Positions 11,990-22,889 of a stretch of 64,000 nt of DNA are shown in pieces. The notes beneath the pieces are model-generated. The model was not told the DNA's origin, searched no databases, and saw nothing but the letters and a program-made list of their open reading frames with translations. The stretch is from Ottelia alismoides. Taxonomy: Eukaryota; Streptophyta; Magnoliopsida; Alismatales; Hydrocharitaceae. Made by a program: the position numbers and the translations under genes. How positions within the stretch are numbered: position 1 is the stretch's first letter; each line of letters starts with the position of its first letter. The stretch spans positions 372,001 to 436,000 of the forward strand of contig JAZKJV010009618.1 in the NCBI GenBank assembly GCA_037367405.1, read 5' to 3'.

Positions 11990-13915
11990 CTGGGGGCAGT
12001 GATTACAATGTCACCCTTTTCACAAAGGATCGTCCCTAGGGGAGGGGGGATCATGTGGCTTTGTTGTGTGCTGATTTTATTGGTAATTTTTTTATGGGGG
12101 TGCCAGATGCTATAAACTCTTGGTACACTTAGCAGAATTCATCGACACGATTCTCGGATGGACCACTTTATGTAATCTATAGAACTGATGGAGGCTCTCC
12201 CCTTGATTCTGTGCAATCGTTGCCTCATTCTCATTTGACTATACACCAATCTGTTGGGATTCTGGTGAGGGGTGAAGGGGGAGGTGTTCTATTTTGAAGG
12301 CTCCTCGCTTATGGAGGATGTTTTCGTGATTATATCTCCCGGTGATGGAGGGAGGTTCATGTGTTTGGGTGTAGCATCTAAGGTGTTAGGGCTGAAGCTT
12401 GCAGTGCTGCGCAAGATGTTGATTGTGTTTAGGCAAGAGGTGGGGAGACATGTCAAGAGGATAAATGAGGCGCAGGAGGAGTGTCCCGATCGGATTCTTT
12501 GGAGGATTCCAGAGATATGCTGGACTCTGAGAGGTTGGCCAGGAAGGAGTTCCTTGAAATTCTGCTTGAGAAGGACAAGAAGTGGGAGGTGGAGTAGAGG
12601 CAGCGCTCTTGGTAGGCATGGCTATTGGAGGGGGATGATAACACCAGATTCTTTCTTGCCATTACCAGTTGTCGGCATAGACACAATATGATAGTCTTGA
12701 TTGAGGTGAATGGTGAGGTGGTTGAGGGGGATCATGCCATTGAGGTGGCTATGGTTGGCCATTTCCGTTAGTTGAGCATGAGATCTCGACAATGGGGCAT
12801 GAGGTGGGCTGACAAGGAGGTTCCTGGACTGGTCGAGGTGCAGAGAGCTGAGTTAGTGAAGCCCTTCACATATGAGGAGGTTCATGCGACTGTGTTTGAG
12901 CTGAATGCGGACAGTTCGTAGGACCCAATGGCTTCCCAATCTTCTTCTTTCGGGAGTTTTGGGAGTTGGTGGGCTATGAGGTGATTGCGGCGGTTAAGGA
13001 GGTATGGGTGGAGAATACGAGTTTTGAGCAGTTGAACCACTCTCTTCTTTTCCTGTTGCCTAAGAAGCATATTGTGAGGCTGGTGGATGACCTTAAAACC
13101 TATTGTATTGTCCAACACTATTTACTTCATTGTTGTGAAGGTACTGGTAAATCGGCTTTGTGTTGTGCTGGACTCCATCATTGCTCCAACAGAAATGACT
13201 TTCATCCCCGAATGGTAGTTGCTGATGGGGTGGTAATGGCTTCTATGATTGTGGCTGATTGGAGGCGTCGTAGGGTCAAAAACATGCTTTGGAAGGTGGA
13301 TTTCTCCAAAACATGACTGTGTCGATTGGCGGTTAATCTGGGCCTCCCTCTTTTGTAGGGGCTTTCCTGATGAATAGATTGTTTGGATGAAGAGGCGGTG
13401 GGCTTCTTCCAACAGCAGAGTGGGGTGTGGTAGGGGTGCCCCTTGGCCCCATTATTTTTTGTTATTGTTTGGAATGTGCTCTCCAAGATGGTCTGCCGGT
13501 TGCTGCGGATTTCTGCAGTGGATTTAATATGGGGATATACTCGTGCCCCTACTACAATATGCAAGTGATACACTTTCGAGGGCCGTGGTGTAGCTGTAGA
13601 GGGTGCTGCAGCTATCGTGGATCTGTTAGGGAGGATTTCTGATCGCTGGATCAATGACACCAAGTCTGCATTTGTTCTTTCAGGATGGAGGAGGGGGAGT
13701 TTGGCACGTGCAGCGTGTCTCTTGGGACATAGAGGTGTCGCTTCCACTTACCTATTTGGGTTTTCTGCTGGTGGGGGGAGGTTGAGGCAAGATGATTGGT
13801 TACTGGTTATTGAGAAGAAGGAGCGAAAGCTTGTAGGTTGGGGCTTGGGGGACAACCTATCTGTCGAGGGGTGGGAGGCTTGTCTTGTTGAAGTTTGTGC
13901 TTTCCTGCCATTCCC
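11990..13915 (+). pseudogene. L1-type LINE ORF2 remnant (endonuclease end to RT)
   Basis: Strongly frameshifted, but co-linear with the LINEs at 30915-32757 and 57340-61360. Blocks in order: endonuclease-RT linker with ARKEFLEILLEKDKKWEVE and WLLEGDDNTRFF (about 12535-12660), RT start with FRFEWELVGYEV and LLFLLPKKHIVRLVDDLKTY (12950-13100), then MASMIVADWRRRRVKNMLWK followed by VDFSKT (13230-13315), and GGRLRQDDWLLVIEKKERKLVGW split around 13770-13840. No YADD box is readable. The copy is old and dead. Confidence 0.75.
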
Positions 13916-15078
13916 ATGTTTTGAGTCGTCTCTCGCATGGCTCGCATTCACGCTCGAGTTCGAAGAAATTCAAGAAACGCATCGAATCAAGCATCAAAGT
14001 CCAAGCATGGTTGGACACACAAATCGATGAAGATTCGCTCGGCAACGACAAAATTCAGATCATAGAAGCTGCTGGGCAACCTAGTTTTGATCAAGAAAAC
14101 GAAGGTATTTTCATTCATACCGAAGGTTTATTTGATACAATAATAATACAAGATGAAGAGGAAGACTTGGGACCCATCTTCGACGAAGGTCCTGTGGGAG
14201 AAAAATACGAAAATCTCGATCTTTTTGCAATCGATGTTGCTGTCCAGAACGTTCCAGATCCGCCGTCTTCACCGATAACAGCCCCGATGCCCGCCTCAGG
14301 CCAAGCGCAGCCCAACGACGGCAAGCCCGCACCCCTGGGGCCCCTTCGCACTCCGCCACCGACTCCGCCAGCACCCGCTACCCCCACCGTCGCAACGCCT
14401 GCGGACGCAAACCCCACCTCCAGTCGATCCTCCCTGTCGCGGCCTCGCGCGCGACCTGCTCAGCCAAATGTGTCGTCTGCGCCGCCTGGGCAGCGCGCCG
14501 CCGCTCCCCCCGTTCGTCGTCGTGCCCCCGCAGTACCTCCAGTGCCGCAGTGCAGGCTCACGAGAGCGCCGCCTCCCTCCCCCCGCAACTGGCCACACCC
14601 TCGCGCCCTCCCCTCGCCGCCCCTCCGCCAGTGGTCACCCCGCCCACTTATCGTGGTGCAGCCCCGCATAGCCAGGCGGCTCTCCCGCCTCCTGCGCGAG
14701 AAGAATGGGGTCGTATGGACCCCCGCCAGCGACGCCACCGCCACCTCTTACTGATGGAGGAAGCCCTAGCGGGTGGTATCTCAATCACCGGAACCGAATC
14801 CCACAATTTTAGGGATTTGGGGTGGAAGTGGAAAAATTACAAAATGAAATTTCCAAAAATATTTATTTGCAGAAAGGTCCAAGGCTATAGAAATGTGAGG
14901 AAAATTGAAGGGGTACGAAAATTGCAGTGGTACCCTCCAATTGGAAAAAACTATAAACGTAATGTTGAAGATGATCCCACGGGAGGAAATTGAAGCCCCA
15001 ATTCAAGGATGATTTCTCCAACTATCCACCTACATCACGCAATTCGTCAGGAGCCGAATTTTTAAAGCGCTGGAGAGT
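13885..15078 (+). pseudogene. Ty3/gypsy-like 3' region with a proline-rich reading frame
   Basis: An open frame at 13885-14754 (289 codons) begins with serine/arginine-rich HSRSSSKKFKKRIESS, which resembles the short basic segment near the 3' end of plant Ty3/gypsy pol. An acidic stretch (DEEEDLGPIFDEG) follows, then about 150 residues rich in Pro, Ala and Arg from very GC-rich DNA (14250-14740). Downstream, NYPPTSRNSSGAEFLKRWRV is readable up to 15078, just before a probable LTR. I see no protease, RT or integrase upstream. The proline-rich part may be captured DNA or a lineage feature. The assignment rests on short motifs and LTR position only. Confidence 0.4.
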
Positions 15079-15616
15079 TGATGCAGCGTGACACCAAATT
15101 ATGGGGCCACATTTATTTAATTAGTTAATCGTCAATTTTATTTACGTTTTTAGGTTGTCGTAATCGTCCAATTAAATAATTGAGATCGTCTGTGATCTCA
15201 ACGTATATTTCGTAGATTTTATTTGTAATTGTTGGTCAATTAATTAGATAGAGTCTAATTAAAGTAATTAGAGGTCAATTTAAAGTTGTTAGAGTCCAAT
15301 TAGGAAAGTCGGTTGTCAATTTAATTGAGTTTACTATTTTTGTAAAACCCTCTCTCCTATATAAAGAGAGGGTAGGTCATTGTTTTTAATCAGTCGATTA
15401 TGAATTAAAAGTTGAGATTTTATCTCGTATCTCTCTCTTATCTCTCTTCTCCCTCCACGCGATCTCCGCGGTTCTCCTCCTTCAACCTCTCGTATTCCCG
15501 GCGAGTTCTCTTCTCAACCCCTATATTTTCTCTTCTCAACCCTTCCAATTTCTTCTCCAACCAAAAATCCACCATCAATTTATTTTTCGTAGCCTCGTCA
15601 TTTCCAATCCGCATCA
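15079..15616 (+). repeat. Probable LTR (Ty3/gypsy-like), about 540 bp
   Basis: Begins TGATGCAGCGTGACACC directly after the reading frame above. It is AT-rich, with repeated TAATTAGAGTCAATT-like words, then a promoter-like CTCCTATATAAAGAGAGGG (15352-15370) followed by a pyrimidine-rich stretch typical of LTR R/U5 regions. The right end, near CCGCATCA at 15616, is a guess. No second copy is in the window. Confidence 0.4.
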
Positions 15617-15629
15617 TATGAGGCTAGTT

Positions 15630-15900
15630 CCTCACAGTGTTTGTGGGAGGCTGGAGAGCTTAATGTGCAAGTTCTTATGGACAAGCACCAATGACACATA
15701 AGGATGCCCCTGGTGAATTATAAGACGATTATGCTGATGAAGGAGAACAGAGATTTGGGCATGAGAAGCTTGGAGGAGATGAACATGGCACTTTTGATTT
15801 AGCGTGGATCTCCTGGATATGGGTGTGGGGTCAGATCTGTTGTCTTGATTACTATATGCCCACCAACTGACGTAAAGAAGATTTCTGACCACCTGATGTA
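15630..15900 (+). pseudogene. L1-type LINE ORF2 scrap
   Basis: The plus strand reads NVQVLMDKH, MPLVNYKTIMLMKENRDLG then MRSLEEMNMALLI (about 15660-15795), matching the post-RT GGLGvrsLEaMNqALL motif seen intact at 30960-30920. It has stops on both sides and is under 300 bp. Confidence 0.55.
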
Positions 15901-16026
15901 AGTGATCTCATCAACTATATAATTGACCACAGAGCATGTTCATTGCATTACCCTAGATTAAAGTGAAGAAAGAAGTGAAAAAGAAAAACCATGAAGAAAA
16001 GGTGAAATTCGGGAGTATCTTTATTT

Positions 16027-16607
16027 CACAACAACAACAACAAAGCCTTATCCCACAATTAAGTAGGGTCGGCTACATGGATTTTTCGCCTCCATTCAGA
16101 TCTATCTTGGGTCAATCTCGGACTTATATCCAGCAAACTAAGATCCCTTCGTATAGTCTCTTTCCAACACTTCTTGGGCCGTCCTCGCCCTCTCTTAGCC
16201 GGCTCAACATCCCAACACTCACATCTCCTAACCGGTGCATCAGTTGACCTTCTTTGCAGATGACCAAATCATCTTAAGCGGTTTTCTCGCATCTTATCCT
16301 CGATCGGAGCTACACCAACTTTCTTTCTGATTGCATCATTCCGAATCCGATCTTTACGTGTATGTCCACACATCCATCTTAGCATTTTCATTTCTGCTAC
16401 AGCCATTCTCTGCACATGTCTATGGTTCACAGGCCAACATTCAGAACCATAAAGCATAGTAGGTCTCACGACTGCTTTGTAAAACTTTCCTTTAATTTTT
16501 AAAGGCATTTTCTTATCACAGAGAACAGCGGAGGCTCCTCTCCACTTTAGCCAGCCTGCATTTATTCTATTAGTAACATATCCATCAATTTCTCCATCAT
16601 GTTGCAA
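16027..16607 (-). pseudogene. RTE-type LINE 3' end (RT C-terminus and tail)
   Basis: The minus strand has an open frame 16607-16269 with the RTE-clade RT thumb signature: KGKFYKAVVRPTMLYGSECW, RMAVAEMKMLRWMCGHTRKD and RNDAIRKKVGVAPIEDKMRE. The 3' sequence follows to about 16027 and ends in GGCTTTGTTGTTGTTGTTG, the short (TTG)n tail typical of plant RTE. The element is 5'-truncated. Its last 40 bases before the tail are shared with the SINEs in this window. Confidence 0.88.
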
Positions 16608-17010
16608 GTTAGGTGCATCAAAGAGATGGATGAAATAGTATTACTTGCACGTGAAGATATAAAGTTGGGATGTCAGAATTATTTTGGCAAATCTTTTAAT
16701 GAGAAATGTGTTATAGAGATCACCCTTAAGGATCTCATAGACCCCATATTTCACATGATTGTGCTTGCTATCAATGAATTTTAAGGAGAGAGGTCTTGAA
16801 AGTTCTAAAAGTTATAAAATCGAGGAAATACTAGGAATATATGACATACTTTATGTGGATGCTTGAGAAATATCATAGGAGGAAGGTATTATTTGTCTTG
16901 TAAAGTTATTTCATATTATTTCATGAAGCAAGAAAATACCAATTGATTAAGCGAATGCTGATCTTCATATAGAAATGTATTTTCACGTCACTGTGGAAAG
17001 AAGAGAAGAA
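16608..17010. other. no gene seen
   Basis: AT-rich sequence. A 61-codon plus-strand frame (16599-16784) has no recognisable domain. Confidence 0.5.
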
Positions 17011-17150
17011 TGTTTTTTTTCTTATTGAGATATGGTACCCTACCCTCCTTATGTAGGGAGAGACGAGAGTTAGGGTTACACCGACATATACCGTTCAAAA
17101 GAAAAAGACAAGAATACCCTATGAGGGGTTTATATTTTATATCCCTTAAC
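17011..17150 (-). repeat. Copia 3' LTR (140 bp), element E
   Basis: TGTTTTTTTTCTTATTG...ATCCCTTAACA, with TG...CA ends. It lies downstream (left, minus strand) of Copia RNase H sequence. No second copy is in the window, so the boundary is inferred from the ends and from its position relative to pol. Confidence 0.5.
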
Positions 17151-17543
17151 ACTCATCAATTTGTAGTATAGGTTTCTATCGTATCCATCTTGGATAAACA
17201 CTTCTATAAGGACGCATAGAGAGTGCTTTGGTTAAGAGTTGTCTGTTTTGACGAGGAAACATGAGTGGTGGTGATGAGACCCTTTTTACCTATGTTGAGT
17301 AGTGATTGCCCACCTCATTGTGCTTGGTTATCATGAAAAGTATGATTATTTGCTATGAAAACCGATGCTTGATTATCATAAACGAGCTAACATGGCTAAC
17401 TACAAAAGAAATGCATGCCTCATAACAATCGTGTAAAGGAGCTCTCTAACAAGCTCTACGTATCTTTGGGCATCTGCTTCCACTGTATAGTCCTCATATT
17501 GCTTTAGATTGGGATTATGTGTAATGCAGTAGGTCTATAAATT

Positions 17544-17601
17544 TTTTTTGAGGCCCAAAAGAGGGGGAGACACTCAGTGGTGTTCGCCCCTATTAATTAA
17601 T
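17544..17601 (-). mobile_element. 58-bp LINE 3'-tail insertion
   Basis: A perfect 16-bp duplication AGTAGGTCTATAAATT flanks it (17528-17543 and 17602-17617). The insert reads on the minus strand as ATTAATTAATAGGGGCGAAC... ending in a short A-run, resembling the end of the L1-type LINEs here. An extremely 5'-truncated retroposition event. Confidence 0.8.
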
Positions 17602-18523
17602 AGTAGGTCTATAAATTGTCATATGGAAACTTCCTTTAGGAGCTGGGTAACACATTTCTTCGGACTCATCATAAGACCTTTGTCACTTCTGGCAAACTCC
17701 AGGACAAGGAACATATCGTAGTTGGCACATGCCCTTAACAACAAACCAACGCCCTAGAAAAACTTAGTCCTCTCAATCTCTTTTAGGTTATTACCCGTGG
17801 CTATCCAGAAATGCGATGACTTTTAAGGAGCAACATATTATGTTGAGAATACTATTGTGCACACACAATTTGTAATCTATGGATAAAACATGTAATTAAA
17901 TTGGGAATAATAAAAGGAGCTTTTACGAGTGGTCACAACCTATGGTCGACCGCTCATCTCACATTTCAAAAGAAGTGACGCCATGAACATAAACAAGGTT
18001 AGCTGCTGTATCAGTTATAGTGTGGGACACGAACATTGATTGATTTGCATCAGAGGAAGTGAACCCTTATTTAGAGTAACCGTCAAGAGCTTATGTAATC
18101 ACGTTCTCAGAGTTTGCTTTAGACCATGGTATCTTTGTTAAGTCCATTTCATATGCGATTCCCCTTAGCAACTAACCCAGGTGGTTTCTTCATGTAGATT
18201 TCCTCTTCTAGATCACCATATAAAAATGCATTCTTTATGTCGAGTTGACAAAGTGGCCAATCCTTTCTTATGACAACAAGGAGAGTCTAGCCATTAGAGG
18301 GAATGTGTCATGATATTCAACACCATAAGATATAGTAAATCCTTTTGCTACTAATCTTGTCTTGTAGCGTTATACTACTATATGCTATTGTGTTTCACTG
18401 CGGATAACCCACTTGCAGTGTACTATTATTGTATCATCAAGAGGGGAAACGAGAGTCCTCGTTTCTCTGGACTGTAGGGATGCCATTTTTTCTAGCCATA
18501 GTTGTCTTCTATCTACTATATAT

Positions 18524-18850
18524 TGTTAGAAAATTGGAAGCGGAAGCGGAATGATAAACAGAGCATAATGAACAAGAAACATAAACATGGGAACACCATG
18601 ATTTTACGTGGAACCCTACTCCATGAGGAGCGGGATGAAACCACGGGAGAAGCCCTCAACGGGGCGTGTTTGTCTATTGACTTTCTCATCTGTTACAGGA
18701 GGCCTGGGGCTCCTTATATAGCCTCCACAGGGCCTCCAAGTCCCACCACTGGACGATGTGGGACTAAACCACTGGATGGGGTAAATGGATCCTGGAGGTA
18801 TCCATTTACCCGTCTACAACTCAATAGGCGCACTATCAAATACTCCAACA
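18524..18850 (-). repeat. 3' LTR of element A
   Basis: 327 bp, TGTTAGAAAATTGG...TACTCCAACA. On the minus strand it contains a TATATAAGGAG promoter-like box (complement of about 18712-18723). Nearly identical to 20948-21274. Confidence 0.92.
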
Positions 18851-20935
18851 CTCCCCTCAAGCTGGAGCATGCAATGCTCAGCTTGGACAAACAAACAGAA
18901 AGAAACTCAACTCAACGCTACAAGACACTACGGACAATATCAACCCAACGCGCACATGCTGCAGTCGAGGACGTTGCTTCTCATGCCTTGCAGGTGAGGA
19001 GGACGAACGGGCTGGAGTGTGAGTCAACTGAAGACTCGGAATCTGACCATCGAGTCTGAAACTGCGCCTGGATTCTCCTCGTCGGAGAACTGGGTCTCTC
19101 CCATCTGGCTCAGAGAATGGTGCACTGCTCTGGTGTACCTATGATACCACATGAAAACCCTTGTCAACATATGGCATAAGGAATGGTCCTCTGCTCTGGA
19201 GTCCCTATGGCTCACATGAAGACTCTGGCCGAACAACAACAAGAATGATGGGGACCTCAAACTGATGATGGCAACATATGCTCATCTGACAATGACCGCA
19301 CACTCGTGCGTGTCTGAAACTGGAGACTCTGAAACATCTGACGTCGAGTCTGATCATCAACTGTAGAGTCTGAACAATCTGACCGGTCTGGAAATCTGAA
19401 TCGGCAACATGACCTGTGACTCTACACATATACTCCCCCTTTCTCCCATACTTGTCGGAATACATGGACATCGATCAAGTTGGGAGAAGACAAGACAAAT
19501 AGGGGTACAAAATACCAATAAGCCGTCTACAAATTTGTCGACTTTTCAAATTCATAATAACATTTGGCCATTTCATTTTTTTTCTCGTATTTTTTTAAGC
19601 CGTCAACCTTTTTTTTCTACGGCTTTCAAAATTTTTTTTTGAAATGTGTACGGCTCTTTTTTTTTATTGCACGCGCCTTTTCAAAAACACTTTTTTTTGA
19701 ATTGGCCCCCTCGGCCCAAATAAATTAAAAAAACTCTCTTTTTTTTTGTTTTGGACTGTGGCAGCCCCCTTGGGCCCCACTCTTTTTTTTACAATTAGCC
19801 CTCGGCCACAAGCCCGCAACAATTTTTTTTTAAATAAAGGGCCCATCGGGCCGAAACTTTCCTACCCTCAATTTAGGGTTCCCCTCGTGGGAACCCCATC
19901 TGTAACGCATGCCGCCCCTTGGGGGATTTCTCTAAATACCGCCGCCGCAGGAGATGGGAGCCCGATTTGTATCGGGAGGCGTTGAGAGGAAGGGGCCTGG
20001 GGATTGCGCGCGGTCGGGAGAGCTCACCATCGGAGCTCGGAGGTGCCGCCGCGATGGAGGAGGAGAGCCAGGAGGCGGTGCTTCCGCCATGAGATGCGTC
20101 GCCTGCGCGGTAGAATGAGGAGGGCGCGCGGGCTTGCACAGAACTGGGGGGTAAAAGTTGGGCCGCGAGACTCGCCTCGCCGCCGCTGGAGGATCGCGCC
20201 GCCGCTGGAGAGACGCGCCGCCCTTCTGGAAGCGGGCGACGCCACTGGAGGGTCGCGCTAGGGCTGGAGGTAGCGCGTGGTGCTGCCTTGGCGGCTAGGG
20301 CTTGCCGCAGAGAGGACCTGCGAGATGAAGAGCATCGCCAGAGGTTTCTTCGCTCGCCAGGGTGGTGCCGCCTGGTGATTGGAGCGCAGGGTTGCCGCCT
20401 TCTGTTGCGGCAAGGGCTCGCAACGCCTGTGGCTGCGCGTGAGGCATGACAAGAGCCTCTGTCTGGAGGGTTGCGTGCGGTCGAAGGCTCTAGGGCTCCG
20501 CCAGGGAGAGGTGCCCGTGCAGTGATTGCTGCTGGGGAGCAGCGCAGGTCTAGGATCTGCCGCCCTGGAGAGTAAACCGTATGTGGCTGGGATCTGCCAC
20601 TTTTGCCAGGAGGAGCGGCAAGGGCTCGCACCGCCTGTGTGAGCCTGGCTGGGGCTTCTTGCATGCCAAAACTCAGCCGAAAATTCTTGGAACCAGAACT
20701 TTCCACAGATCTGGAGATGTATGCTGACAACGACAAAAAATAAATCGCGCAAGAGCGCCGCCTGCTGGAAGAAGGAGCGCGCTCCTCCAGAATTTAGGGT
20801 TTCAAAACCCGTAGAGAACGACAGAACTTGAATCAAACTAGAAATCTTCATGAAAAATGATTTTCAATAACCGCACATCAAAAAGAACTCGAATCTCGAA
20901 CAAATAGTCAATATAAAATCCACAAGAATCGAACC

Positions 20936-20947
20936 GCTCTGATACCA
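20936..20947 (-). promoter_or_regulatory. Primer-binding site of element A
   Basis: The reverse complement reads TGGTATCAGAGC, complementary to the 3' end of initiator methionine tRNA, which primes minus-strand cDNA synthesis in most plant Copia elements. It touches the 5' LTR with no gap. Confidence 0.9.
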
Positions 20948-21274
20948 TGTTAGAAAATCGGAAGCGGAAGCGGAATGATAAACAAAGCATAATGAACAAG
21001 AAACATAAACATGGGAACACCATGATTTTACGTGGAACCCTACTCCATGAGGAGCGGGATGAAACCACGGGAGAAGCCCTCAACGGGGCGTGTTTGTCTA
21101 TTGACTTTCTCATCTGTTACAGGAGGCCTAGGGCTCCTTATATAGCCTCCACAGGGCCTCCAAGTCCCACCACTGGACGATGTGGGACTAAACCACTGGA
21201 TGGGGTAAATGGATCCTGGAGGTATCCATTCACCCATTTACAACTCAATAGGCGCACTATCAAATACTCCAACA
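20948..21274 (-). repeat. 5' LTR of element A
   Basis: 327 bp, same ends as its partner. It differs from the left LTR at six transitions by visual alignment. Confidence 0.92.
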
Positions 21275-21315
21275 TATATGAATGCCTCTTGATATGTCTT
21301 GGGAATCAGTACTGC

Positions 21316-21830
21316 TAAGAGACCCTAAACGACTGTATATACTCCCGCTAAAGCCACTCAGGAGCATAATACTAAACAACACGATATACTAGCGATATAC
21401 CCATATATATGGGGGGTTTCGATAATATGCATATACCGATTTACAGGACATCGACTGATATCTCGTTGAGATATTTCCTCTCGTATCAGTTAAGATTCGA
21501 AGTTTTCAATACGAATTACCTCGTTATCGGTCAATATGGACTGACGCCATTGGCGTTTAGGAAATCGGTAGCATAGGCTATATACGTGACCACATATGCC
21601 CACGAGGCTTAAAGATTGAATCGATTATTTGAATTGGTGCATTATTCATTCTATATACATATGCGGTCCGCATGCGCCGCATATGCTTTGTATGTACCTA
21701 AATAAGTAGTCAGATATAATCGGATCCGAATACTGACTAAAACCAAAATTTGAATATTCACCCCAAATTCGTCTCTCTCCTCAGCGAGACCCCCTTCTTG
21801 GACGACTTCTACCCTAATACATAACCCATC
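21316..21830. other. no gene seen; GATATAC-rich sequence
   Basis: No reading frame of interest. 21395-21560 is rich in GATATAC/ACCGAT words, and 21655-21690 contains a palindrome around GCGGTCCGCATGCGCCGC. Either could be a decayed hAT-like element, but I find no paired ends. Confidence 0.4.
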
Positions 21831-21838
21831 TCTAGCAA

Positions 21839-22021
21839 CATGGTTTTAAATCTTGATTTCGATTTCGTTTCGAGATGGTGAAAAAATGAAACAATTTTAA
21901 AAATTTCGACAATTTCGGCCAAAATCGGCCTAGAGTTGTGAAGGAAGGGTGCATTTCGAGATTTCGATTTCGGTTGAATGTTGAAACCAAAATTTCGGCG
22001 AAAGCAAAATTTGAAACACTG
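21839..22021. mobile_element. hAT-like MITE, GATTTCG class, copy 1 (183 bp)
   Basis: A perfect 8-bp target duplication TCTAGCAA flanks it (21831-21838 and 22022-22029). Termini read inward are CATGGTTTTAAATCTTG and CAGTGTTTCAAATTTTG. The interior is repeats of GATTTCG / AATTTCGG. The same class lies at 24157-24326. Confidence 0.9.
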
Positions 22022-22029
22022 TCTAGCAA

Positions 22030-22475
22030 TGCTTCTTCCTCCATAATCGTCGCTCCTCGCAACCTTGCCAATGCATTCCTCGAATCACGACCTCTTTGTA
22101 GCATCACCAACGTGATGTACATTTTGCGAACACCTCCTCGCAATGTTGCTTCTCAAGCATGCATTGCACACCACGTCGCCTCACTAGTGCCTTCCTCCCC
22201 CATGGCACAGTGCATGCCTCCAGCAACTCTTCTGTTGCTCGGTGCTCAACTTAGAGCTCCATCTCCTCCTCTTGTTCATATGTGCGTTTTCACAATTCTG
22301 CCTCTTCTTCTGTTCTGATGTAACTATATAAGAATATACAATGTTTTAATATGTAGTGCATATACCTATATGCTTTGTATTTATGATTCTCATGTTAATT
22401 GATAATTTTTTTTTGAATGGAAAGAGGGTGCAATCTTGAGAAGAGAACCACCACAAAGTTCTATATTATATTATA
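22030..22475. other. no gene seen
   Basis: A 126-codon plus-strand frame (21938-22318) starts inside the MITE and has no recognisable domain. The rest is AT-rich. Confidence 0.5.
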
Positions 22476-22484
22476 TTATAGAAA

Positions 22485-22873
22485 GAGGATGGAGAGCTTG
22501 CACCAAGGTGCATGTAATTTTACATGCACCAGAGCTTATATCTTCCACATTTTTTTACTTTTTTGAAAAATACCACCATGTATATTCATCTATATATCCC
22601 TCTAATATGCCATTCGAATTTCGTCAGAAACAGATACTCCTATGACCTCCATCTAGAACAGGTTGATTACAACAATTCTAAGACCGTTAAAATTACCTGT
22701 TCTGGATGGAGGTCATAGGAGTCTCTATTTCTGACGAAATTCAAATGACATATTGGAGGGATATATGGATGAATATACATGGTGGTATTTTTCAAAAAAG
22801 TAAAAAAATGTGGAAGATATAAGCGTCGGTGCATGTAAAGTAACATGCACCTTGGTGCAAGCTCCCCATCCTC
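22485..22873. mobile_element. Fold-back element with about 190-bp inverted arms (Mutator-like)
   Basis: The two halves are near-perfect inverted copies: left arm 22485-22675, right arm about 22690-22873, with only a few bases between. Both begin, read inward, GAGGATGG(A/G)GAGCTTGC. Flanks are a perfect 9-bp TTATAGAAA (22476-22484 and 22874-22882). The 9-bp duplication and long TIRs starting with G fit Mutator-like MITEs. A transcript would fold into one long hairpin. Arm similarity explains the matching short ORFs on opposite strands, which are not genes. Confidence 0.85.
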
Positions 22874-22889
22874 TTATAGAAAGTAATAC

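Larger units (their letters stand above)
18524..21274 (-). mobile_element. Complete non-coding LTR element A (2751 bp)
   Basis: Two 327-bp LTRs flank a 2.1-kb interior. A perfect TATAT target duplication lies at 18519-18523 and 21275-21279. On the minus strand the 5' LTR is the right one (20948-21274). The PBS TGGTATCAGAGC (20947-20936) follows directly, and a purine-rich tract lies just before the 3' LTR (complement of 18851-18865). The interior has no gag, protease, integrase or RT. It consists of TCTGAA-rich sequence, a T-tract zone (19560-19840) and a GC-rich zone (19930-20700). By eye the LTRs differ at six sites, all transitions. Movement would need proteins from another Copia. Confidence 0.92.
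17151..21315 (-). pseudogene. Copia pol remnant E (RT to RNase H), interrupted by LTR element A
   Basis: The minus strand reads scattered Copia pol. The start of RT lies to the right of the nested element, at 21315-21275 (VLIPKTYQEAF, matching the P..y.EA motif that opens Copia RT), and resumes at 18518-18480 (SRQKTTMARKNGI). [20 protein letters not shown] near 18280-18210 is the second RT block, and RNase H-like HNEVGN is near 17310. Stops and frameshifts are frequent. Nested inside are LTR element A (18524-21274) and a 58-bp LINE tail (17544-17601). Dead. Confidence 0.65.

Noticed and set aside
19873..20736. 287-codon open frame on the minus strand of element A
   Set aside because: It lies in GC-rich DNA where several frames are open. 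It has no domain, and the matching region of element B is not collinear in frame. Treated as non-coding interior.
21395..21700. Further hAT-like element in the GATATAC-rich segment
   Set aside because: Word composition is suggestive, but I found no paired termini and no 8-bp duplication.
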